Shown here: positions 58,008 through 64,000 of the stretch, in pieces
How positions within the stretch are numbered: position 1 is the stretch's first letter
How the letters are laid out: every line of letters starts with the position of its first letter
Origin: Guptibacillus hwajinpoensis
GTDB taxonomy: Bacteria; Bacillota; Bacilli; Bacillales; Guptibacillaceae
Length of the DNA stretch: 64,000 nucleotides
Direction of reading: 5' to 3'
NCBI RefSeq assembly: GCF_020524165.1
Contig: NZ_JAIVKU010000007.1
Location: 105,164-169,163 of the forward strand
Program-made: the position numbers and the translations under genes
The notes under the pieces: generated by a model
What the model was told of the DNA's origin: nothing
Seen by the model: the letters and a program-made list of their open reading frames with translations, nothing else
Database searches by the model: none

Positions 58008-59315
58008 TTATTTTTTATTCGAGCGTTTCAAAATGCTTTTGAAGTGTGAGAACGTATCAAAACTCGCTTTCCCATGATAAGCTCCCAAGCCACTATTCCC
58101 TACACCGCCAAATGGAAGGTAGTGAGAAGTCATATGATTGATGGTATCGTTGATTGCTCCGCCACCAAATGAAATGTTATTTAACACTTTCTCTTGCACG
58201 TCTTGATTATCAGAGAAAAGATAAAGGGCCAGTGGTTTCGGGCGCTCTACTACTGCATCAATCGCTTCTGAAATTTCATCATAAACAAGAACAGGGAGAA
58301 TAGGTCCAAAGATCTCATCTTGCATCACAGGATCTTCCCATGAAATACGATCTAAAATGGTTGGTTCAATGAATAAACGTGATTTGTCAGCGTTACCTCC
58401 CGCAACGACTTCGCCATTACTTAAAAAATCATTCAAACGATCAAAATGACGTTCACTCACCACGTGTGGAAAATCCAGGTTTTCTGAAACATTCTCCCCG
58501 TAAGTGTTGGTGATTACTTCTTTCATCTTTCTAATTAATTCATCTTTTACGTTTCGATGGACAAGAAGATAATCTGGAGCGACGCACGTTTGACCTGCAT
58601 TCGCAAATTTACCACGTGCAATACGTGCTGCTGCTTCATCAAGATCAGCATCTTCGTGCACGATGGCCGGGCTTTTCCCACCTAGCTCAAGCGTCATAGG
58701 GGTTAAATGCTTCGCTGCTGCCTCTGCCACAATTTTTCCAACGCCAGTACTACCCGTAAAGAAGATGTAATCAAAGTTTTCATTTAGAAGAGCTGTACTT
58801 GTCTCTACTTCGCCTTCAACTACACGTAAGTATTCCTCAGGGAAATTCTCATTAATCATCTTAGCTAAAAGATGAGAGGTATGAGGAGTTAGCTCAGAAG
58901 GTTTTAAGACGGCACTATTCCCAGCGGCAATAGCTCCTGCTAGAGGCGCAACAGCTAGTTGAACCGGATAGTTCCACGGTGCGATGACAAGAGCTGATCC
59001 ATATGGTTCAGGAACAATAAAGCTTGTAGCGCCAGCATGAGTAGAAGGTGTTTCCACTTCTTTAGATGTAGACCAGGAAGATAAATGCTCAATCATAAAG
59101 TTAATTTCACCAACAACAAGACCAATCTCTGCCCGCTTTGTTTCGACTTCAGGTTTATTCAAATCTGCTTTAAGCGCGACAATAATGTCTTGTTCATGAA
59201 ACGTCATGAGCTCTTTCAATTTTGTTAACGTATCGATTCGAAATTGCACATCTTTTGTTTTCCCATTACGGAAAAATGACTTTTGCTTTTTTAAAAGTTC
59301 TTGATAGTTTTCCAT
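58008..59315 (-). CDS. aldehyde dehydrogenase (ALDH3-like, NAD(P)-dependent)
   Basis: 435 residues, ATG at 59315 behind AAAGGAGTATATAA. It is the short ALDH3-type plan without the N-terminal extension: VIAPWNYPVQLAVAPLAGAIAAGN (about 108-131), KPSELTPHTS, FFTGSTGVGKIV (about 182), general base in LELGGKSP (about 209), nucleophile Cys in NAGQTCVAPDYLL (about 243) and EIFGPILPV. It oxidises fatty or aromatic aldehydes to acids, probably as detoxification. Related to B. subtilis YwdH. Single gene; the 266-bp spacer on its 5' side (59316-59581) shows no gene or clear element. Confidence 0.9.
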   Translation of the reverse strand: MENYQELLKKQKSFFRNGKTKDVQFRIDTLTKLKELMTFHEQDIIVALKADLNKPEVETKRAEIGLVVGEINFMIEHLSSWSTSKEVETPSTHAGATSFIVPEPYGSALVIAPWNYPVQLAVAPLAGAIAAGNSAVLKPSELTPHTSHLLAKMINENFPEEYLRVVEGEVETSTALLNENFDYIFFTGSTGVGKIVAEAAAKHLTPMTLELGGKSPAIVHEDADLDEAAARIARGKFANAGQTCVAPDYLLVHRNVKDELIRKMKEVITNTYGENVSENLDFPHVVSERHFDRLNDFLSNGEVVAGGNADKSRLFIEPTILDRISWEDPVMQDEIFGPILPVLVYDEISEAIDAVVERPKPLALYLFSDNQDVQEKVLNNISFGGGAINDTINHMTSHYLPFGGVGNSGLGAYHGKASFDTFSHFKSILKRSNKK

Positions 59316-59581
59316 TTATATACTCCTTTGATTTGTTTAAACATTTCAAAATAATATTCATTGCTTTTAAAGCTGGATGATGAGTTCAAAGATACTCCTC
59401 TAACCAAAGTTAATCAATTGATTTGCATTGTAAAGGTTTTCCACTCAGACAATAATCTTTTCACTTAACGATGAACTGCACAGCGAATCCATTACTTTTT
59501 TCCATTTTATAAACCCTCCCCCCTTTTCACCTGAATTCTAGTAAAATGGTAGGGAAACTAGCTAAGAGAGGAAAATCACCT

Positions 59582-60406
59582 ATGACTTATAAAATGATTG
59601 TATTAGATTTAGACGATACATTGCTCAATGCCGAACAAATGATTTCTACTCGAAATAAAGAAGCCCTCATGCAAGCACAACAAGAAGGAAAGAAAGTTGT
59701 GCTTGCCTCTGGCCGCCCAACATTCGGAATGGTCTCCTATGCCGAGGAGCTGCGTCTCGCAGACTACGAGAGTTATATTCTTTCATTTAATGGTGGAAAG
59801 ATTATTAACTGTCAATCTGAAAAAGATTTCTTCAGTCAGACACTGTCTGTCGAAGCTGTGCAAAGACTTCATGAAATTAGTCTAAGAGAGAATGTGTACA
59901 TTCATACGTACATAGGAGATGAAATTATTACCACAGAAGAAAATCCCTACACAACGATTGAGTCTGATCTGACAGGTCTACCAATCACTGTCGTTGATTC
60001 GTTTATCGATCGTGTGAAGGAACCAGTAGTTAAAGTTCTGATGGTTGGAGAACCAGAACACCTTAAGAAAGTGGAAACCAAACTTCAAGAGGAGTTAGGA
60101 GAAGAATTTAGTGTAATGCGCTCCAAGCCTTACTTTCTCGAATTCACTCATAAAGGGATTACAAAAGGGACAAGCATCGAGAAACTGATTCATGAACTCG
60201 GCATTAAACGTGAAGAAGTGATCGCAGTTGGAGATAGCTACAACGATCAAGAAATGATTGAATATGCCGGCCTTGGCGTTGCGATGGGAAATGCGCCAGA
60301 TGATATCAAAAAGATTTCTGATTATATCGCGGATACGAACGAGAATGACGGTGTAGCAAAAGTGGTTGAAAAGTTTCTTTTGAAGGATCAGCTTATTACA
60401 AAATAG
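59582..60406 (+). CDS. Cof-type HAD phosphatase
   Basis: 274 residues from ATG 59582 (AGAGAGGAAAATCACCT); an ATG at 59546 in frame would precede the ribosome site. HAD motifs: DLDDTLLN (about 8-15), LASGRP (motif II, about 40), Lys in GITKGTSIEKL (about 200) and GDSYNDQEMIEYAG (about 220). Type-IIB cap between ~85 and 190. Members (YidA, Cof, YkrA types) dephosphorylate sugar phosphates, FMN or other small phosphates; the exact substrate cannot be read. Own terminator downstream. Confidence 0.9.
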   Translation: MTYKMIVLDLDDTLLNAEQMISTRNKEALMQAQQEGKKVVLASGRPTFGMVSYAEELRLADYESYILSFNGGKIINCQSEKDFFSQTLSVEAVQRLHEISLRENVYIHTYIGDEIITTEENPYTTIESDLTGLPITVVDSFIDRVKEPVVKVLMVGEPEHLKKVETKLQEELGEEFSVMRSKPYFLEFTHKGITKGTSIEKLIHELGIKREEVIAVGDSYNDQEMIEYAGLGVAMGNAPDDIKKISDYIADTNENDGVAKVVEKFLLKDQLITK

Positions 60407-60411
60407 GTTTT

Positions 60412-60446
60412 AAAGGAGAGGAGGTTTACTTCCTCTCCTTTTCTAT
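60412..60446 (+). terminator. terminator of the Cof-type phosphatase gene
   Basis: AAAGGAGAGGA and TCCTCTCCTTT around a GTTTACT-type loop, then TTCTATTT. The following ~205 bp to the katG promoter (60448-60654) are AT-rich and show no gene or recognisable element. Confidence 0.8.
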
Positions 60447-60654
60447 TTAACGATATGCTCTTAACTTTTTTTTGAAAGAGGTAAACTCGAAAATAGATCG
60501 AAAGTATATAGTTAAGGGGATAAATAGAATTAAACATTTGCACATCTTCTTCCACCTTCTAGTTACATCATTTACTAGTCTTCTTTTTCATTAATTGTAA
60601 CCGCTTTATCCGTCGTCGTTTTGAAAATATTTTGTGAAAATTAGTTCACAACTC

Positions 60655-60688
60655 TTCCAAAATGATTATTAATTTATTATAATTATAA
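60655..60688 (+). promoter_or_regulatory. katG promoter with PerR box
   Basis: TTCCAA (60655-60660), 17 nt, TATAAT (60678-60683). Overlapping the -10 is TTATTATAATTATAA (60674-60688), matching the PerR operator TTATAATNATTATAA at all but one position. Peroxide oxidation of PerR should release katG. Confidence 0.78.
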
Positions 60689-60738
60689 TCTAATAGGAGT
60701 TACAATTAATTTTCTTACATTCGAAAGGAGATTGAAAT

Positions 60739-62976
60739 ATGGATAATAACGAAATGCACAACAGCCAAGCTGGGAAATGTCCTGTCTCTCATGGCCAAAC
60801 GAAGGAAGATAGCGCGATTACAACGACAAAAGTCGGAACAACGAATAAAGACTGGTGGCCAAACCAGTTAAACTTACACCTCCTTCAACAGCATGATCGC
60901 AAAAGCAATCCTATGGGTGAAGACTTTGACTATGCTGAAGAATTCAAAAAGCTGGACTATTACGCACTGAAGCAGGATCTTCGTGACTTAATGACCGACA
61001 GCCAGGACTGGTGGCCAGCTGATTACGGACATTATGGACCTCTCTTCATCCGTATGTCATGGCACGCAGCAGGTACATATCGTACTGGTGACGGACGTGG
61101 CGGCGGCGCTACTGGTTCACAGCGTTTTGCACCACTGAACAGCTGGCCTGATAACGCGAGCCTTGATAAAGCACGTCGTCTTCTTTGGCCAATTAAGCAA
61201 AAGTATGGAAATAAGATTTCTTGGGCTGACCTCCTCGTCATCACGGGTAACGTTGCCCTTGAATCAATGGGCTTGAACACATTTGGTTTTGCCGGAGGAC
61301 GCGAAGACGTGTGGCATCCAGAAGAAGATATTTATTGGGGTACCGAGAAAGAGTGGCTAGGTGACAACCGTTATTCAGGCGACCGCGAGCTTGAAAGCCC
61401 GCTAGCTGCCGTTCAAATGGGTCTTATTTATGTTAATCCTGAAGGACCAAATGGCGAACCAGACCCACTAGGAAGTGCACGTGACATTCGTGAAACATTT
61501 GCGCGTATGGGAATGAATGATGAAGAAACAGTTGCCTTGATTGCTGGTGGTCACACGTTTGGTAAGGGGCACGGAGCAGGAGACGCTGAAGCTCACGTTG
61601 GAGCCGCCCCGGAAGCTGCTGATATTGAAGAGCAAGGCTTTGGTTGGAAGAACTCTTACGGAAGCGGAAAAGGTCGTGACACGATTACAAGTGGTGTAGA
61701 CGGCGCATGGACTGCTAATCCAACAAAATGGGATAACGGCTACTATGACTTACTATTCGGATATGAGTGGGAATTAACAAAAAGCCCTGCAGGTGCACAC
61801 CAATGGAAGCCTGTGAATCCTAAACCAGAGCACCTTGCACCAGATGCTGAAGATCCTTCCATCAAAGTGAATACAATGATGACAACAGCAGATATGGCGC
61901 TTCGTGAAGATGAAATCTATGAAAAAATTTCACGTCGCTTCCATGAGGATATCGAATATTTCGCTGACACTTTTGCACGGGCGTGGTTCAAGTTACTTCA
62001 CCGTGACATGGGACCAAAAGAAAGATACCTTGGCCCTGAAGTACCACAGGAAGATTTGATCTGGCAAGATCCAATCCCGAATGTTGACTATGAATTGACT
62101 GCTGCTGAGGTTGAAAACCTGAAAGCTAATATCCTCGACTCCGGATTAAGCGTCAGCGAGCTTGTGACAACAGCTTGGGCTTCTGCAAGTACGTATCGCG
62201 GCTCTGATTATCGCGGTGGTGCTAATGGTGCGCGTATCCGCTTAGAGCCACAAAAGAACTGGGATGTAAACGAGCCAGAACAATTATCAAAAGTACTATC
62301 CGTATATGAGAAAATCCAAAGTAAACTTGATAAAAAAGTTAGCCTTGCTGATTTGATTGTTCTTGGAGGTAGTGCAGCTGTAGAGAAAGCGGCTAAAGAT
62401 GCTGGTGTTGACATCACTGTTCCATTCGCACCAGGACGAGGGGATGCAACGGAAGAACAAACAGATGCTGAAAGCTTTGACGTATTAGAGCCAATGGCTG
62501 ACGGCTTCCGTAACTATCAGAAGAAGGAATACACGTTAAGTCCAGAAGAGCTACTCGTCGACAAATCCCAACTTCTTGGTCTGACTGCTCCCGAAATGAC
62601 TGTGCTCATTGGCGGTATGCGCGTACTCGGAACAAACCACAAGGGTACGAAGCATGGCGTGTTCACTGAACGCGTTGGTACACTAACGAACGACTTCTTT
62701 GTGAACCTACTCGACATGGGCATTGAATGGAAGCCAGCTGGCTTTAATGAATACGAAGGCCGTGACCGCAAAACAGGCGAACTCGTACGCACCGCTTCAC
62801 GCGTTGACCTTGTCTTCGGTTCAAACTCCATCCTTCGTGCTTATGCAGAAGTCTATGCACAAGAAGACAATAAAGAGAAATTCGTGCGCGACTTTGTGTC
62901 GGCATGGGTGAAGATTATGAATGCGGATCGTTTTGATCTTAAAGCAAGCAAGAATAAGATGGCGTCTAACGCTTAA
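60739..62976 (+). CDS. katG: bifunctional catalase-peroxidase KatG
   Basis: 745 residues, ATG at 60739 behind GAAAGGAGATTGAAAT. N-terminal haem domain: distal Arg-Trp-His in FIRMSWHAAGTYR (about 98-110) and proximal His in IAGGHTFGKGHGAGD (about 275). The Trp-Tyr-Met adduct residues are Trp in SWHAAG, Tyr in MGLIYVNPEGP and Met in FARMGMND. The C-terminal haem-less domain (about 430-745) keeps family motifs such as VLIGGMRVLGTNHKGT. It destroys hydrogen peroxide and uses it in one-electron oxidations. The leading segment with KCPVSHG is typical. The PerR box upstream indicates peroxide induction. Confidence 0.97.
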   Translation: MDNNEMHNSQAGKCPVSHGQTKEDSAITTTKVGTTNKDWWPNQLNLHLLQQHDRKSNPMGEDFDYAEEFKKLDYYALKQDLRDLMTDSQDWWPADYGHYGPLFIRMSWHAAGTYRTGDGRGGGATGSQRFAPLNSWPDNASLDKARRLLWPIKQKYGNKISWADLLVITGNVALESMGLNTFGFAGGREDVWHPEEDIYWGTEKEWLGDNRYSGDRELESPLAAVQMGLIYVNPEGPNGEPDPLGSARDIRETFARMGMNDEETVALIAGGHTFGKGHGAGDAEAHVGAAPEAADIEEQGFGWKNSYGSGKGRDTITSGVDGAWTANPTKWDNGYYDLLFGYEWELTKSPAGAHQWKPVNPKPEHLAPDAEDPSIKVNTMMTTADMALREDEIYEKISRRFHEDIEYFADTFARAWFKLLHRDMGPKERYLGPEVPQEDLIWQDPIPNVDYELTAAEVENLKANILDSGLSVSELVTTAWASASTYRGSDYRGGANGARIRLEPQKNWDVNEPEQLSKVLSVYEKIQSKLDKKVSLADLIVLGGSAAVEKAAKDAGVDITVPFAPGRGDATEEQTDAESFDVLEPMADGFRNYQKKEYTLSPEELLVDKSQLLGLTAPEMTVLIGGMRVLGTNHKGTKHGVFTERVGTLTNDFFVNLLDMGIEWKPAGFNEYEGRDRKTGELVRTASRVDLVFGSNSILRAYAEVYAQEDNKEKFVRDFVSAWVKIMNADRFDLKASKNKMASNA

Positions 62977-62982
62977 TAAATC

Positions 62983-63034
62983 AAAAAAGCACCATCTCAT
63001 ACGCTTCTAAGCGTTTGAGATGGTGCTTTTTTTT
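62983..63034 (+). terminator. katG terminator
   Basis: AAAAAAGCACCATCTCA (from 62983) and TGAGATGGTGCTTTTTT (to about 63034), inner ACGCTT/AAGCGT stem: a long, nearly perfect hairpin with T run. Confidence 0.9.
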
Positions 63035-63080
63035 ACGAATATGATTCTTTCAATTCTTACGTTTACACACTTAAATTTAA

Positions 63081-63392
63081 TTACTTTTCTAATGGCAAAT
63101 GAGAACTGAGAATTTCACTTTTGCTTTTTAACATATATGCATTTCTTTTACTAGAGTAATCAATGATCATATCTTCTTTAAAAAAGGATTCGTGCTTAAC
63201 TCCTAAAACCACAGGCTTATAATTAGTCTCTACCAACTTCTCGCCTGCCTGTGCTTCTTTGGAAGACAAAGCTTTAAATGTGATCCAATCCGCACCAATA
63301 CTACATCCACCTAAACTAGGATTCAGCTGAAAAGCTACGTGATCCTCTGTATTTAAATGTTCAATTGCAGCGTCCGTAAACGTAATAGTCAC
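63081..63392 (-). CDS. HesB/IscA-like iron-sulfur biogenesis-type protein
   Basis: 103 residues from GTG 63392, preceded by AAGGAGTGAGGTTTAC; the upstream in-frame region to 63446 would include that site. The fold is the Fe-S biosynthesis/HesB-like family (VTITFTDAAIEHL, FQLNPSLGGCSIGADWITFKAL, FKEDMIIDYSSKRNAYMLKSKSEILSSHL). Only one of the three IscA cysteines (GGCS, about 31) is present, as in the YneR/YqkB-type subgroup of Bacillus, so it may bind metal differently or not at all. Role unknown. Confidence 0.82.
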   Translation of the reverse strand: MTITFTDAAIEHLNTEDHVAFQLNPSLGGCSIGADWITFKALSSKEAQAGEKLVETNYKPVVLGVKHESFFKEDMIIDYSSKRNAYMLKSKSEILSSHLPLEK

Positions 63393-63567
63393 GTAAACCT
63401 CACTCCTTCTAGAATACGATAGTGCTTCACGCCTAAACCATATCATACCTCTATATTCCGTTCAATTTAATTGCACTCTATTCGATTTCACAAAATATGA
63501 TTTCAACAGGCATAACAATTATAGAGACGTATCCTCCTATAAACCGAATACTTTATTGCAACTAATT

Positions 63568-63605
63568 AAAATCCCACCTTAACTTTGAAGTTAAGGTGGG
63601 ATTTT
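63568..63605 (-). terminator. rlmD terminator
   Basis: AAAATCCCACCTTAACTT (63568-63585) and its exact complement (63588-63605), 2-nt loop, T-rich leftward exit; 10 nt beyond the stop codon. The spacer 63393-63567 shows nothing else. Confidence 0.88.
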
Positions 63606-63615
63606 GTGAAGTTTA

Positions 63616-64000
63616 TTATAGCTCTAGTACGGCTACGCACTCGACGTGCGTCGTATGTGGAAACATATCAACCGGCTGAACTTCCTTTGTTTCAAACCCA
63701 CCATCTTCTAGGATGCGCAGGTCCCGAGCTAGCGTTGCCGGGTTACAGGATACATAAACGACTTTCTCAGGCTTCATATCAATAATTGTTTGAAGGAGCG
63801 CTTCGTCACACCCTTTACGTGGTGGGTCAACGACGATCACGTCAGGCTTGATGCCCTGCTCTTTCCAGTCTGGGATGACGTTCTCTGCTTCACCAACGGC
63901 AAACTCTGCGTTTGTGATGCCGTTTAGTTCAGCATTACGCTTCGCATCTTCAATCGCTTCTGGTACGATTTCAACGCCATACACTTGCTTCGCTTTTTTC
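63616..64000 (-). CDS. rlmD: 23S rRNA (uracil-C5)-methyltransferase, C-terminal part (truncated by window edge)
   Basis: The frame is open to the right edge (128 codons visible) and ends at 63616. It contains the C-terminal class-I methyltransferase motifs of the TrmA/RlmC/RlmD family: VYGVEIVPEAIEDAKRNAELNG (SAM-binding motif II), VIVVDPPRKGCDEAL (motif IV), VVYVSCNPATLARDL with the catalytic Cys, and VQPVDMFPHTTHVECV at the end. The enzyme methylates uridine in 23S rRNA (U747/U1939 sites). The N-terminal TRAM and Fe-S parts would lie beyond 64000. RlmD versus RlmCD cannot be separated on this fragment. Confidence 0.9.
   Translation of the reverse strand, partial: KKAKQVYGVEIVPEAIEDAKRNAELNGITNAEFAVGEAENVIPDWKEQGIKPDVIVVDPPRKGCDEALLQTIIDMKPEKVVYVSCNPATLARDLRILEDGGFETKEVQPVDMFPHTTHVECVAVLEL

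Noticed and set aside
1..64000. CRISPR arrays, tRNA/rRNA genes, IS elements, prophage or attachment sites
   Set aside because: Scanning for regularly spaced repeats, transposase or integrase motifs and cloverleaf sequences gave nothing; the only dispersed repeat is the short GTGACAGGCAC element.

Overview
The window reads as chromosome of a low-GC, spore-forming Bacillaceae bacterium, probably a marine or alkaline-environment Bacillus relative. The evidence is conservation of gene sets known from Bacillus subtilis (yceCDEFGH, rocD/rocG/rocR, hxlRAB, des-desKR, manR-manP, ldh-lctP, lytST), sporulation-type small proteins (YjcZ-like, GerPA/PF-like), strong AGGAGG-type ribosome sites, frequent GTG/TTG starts, and a laminarin/beta-glucan degradation operon. 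I see no rRNA, tRNA, CRISPR array, insertion sequence, phage or attachment site.

Layout. 1-5 kb: the 3'-truncated end of a threonine/serine exporter gene, a TPR protein, an alpha/beta hydrolase, an AGCS sodium:amino-acid symporter and a CsbD stress protein. 5.0-17.7 kb: a 13-gene, leftward Ter (tellurium/phage/stress) locus. It joins TerD-family Ca-binding proteins, TerC, TelA, a vWA protein and an ATP-grasp enzyme to a complete biosynthetic module: CitE-like C-C lyase, two PRTase-family proteins (one with TRSP, one with PELOTA), a HAD phosphatase and YceG. A near-perfect ECF (SigW-type) promoter precedes the first TerD gene. 17.8-21.8 kb: ManP/ManR-type PTS and its PRD regulator, with two cre-like sites. 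21.9-32.1 kb: LacI-controlled beta-glucan operon of an ABC importer without ATPase, GH1, cytosolic GH30 and a secreted multi-CBM GH16, with four LacI operators. 32.2-33.7 kb: a hydrolase and a bacterial PH-domain protein.

33.7-39.8 kb: arginine/ornithine catabolism. rocD, rocG, an 84-residue lipoyl/biotinyl-like protein and an NhaC-family antiporter lie in one direction. rocR diverges from them, and a sigma-54 promoter and two RocR-type UAS lie between. 39.9-44.2 kb: LytS/LytT two-component system followed by a CstA-family (probably pyruvate) carrier with a perfect cre box, and a 49-residue membrane peptide. 45.6-48.4 kb: ldh-lctP with two TGTGA-N6-TCACA palindromes at the promoter. 49.6-51.4 kb: hxlR and divergent hxlAB for formaldehyde fixation by the RuMP route. 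51.5-55.3 kb: PAP2 phosphatase, then des-desK-desR membrane-fluidity control, then a decayed LysR fragment. 55.7-64 kb: small sporulation protein, TPR lipoprotein, NAD(P)-binding protein, aldehyde dehydrogenase, HAD phosphatase, PerR-boxed katG, HesB-like protein and the 3' part of rlmD.

Most promising for novelty: the Ter-linked biosynthetic module (known in silico, product unknown) with its ECF promoter, internal terminator and intercistronic hairpin; the lipoyl-like protein and NhaC antiporter inside a RocR/sigma-54 operon; the small CC-motif peptide behind CstA; and a dispersed GTGACAGGCAC repeat found at three to four intergenic or gene-end sites.
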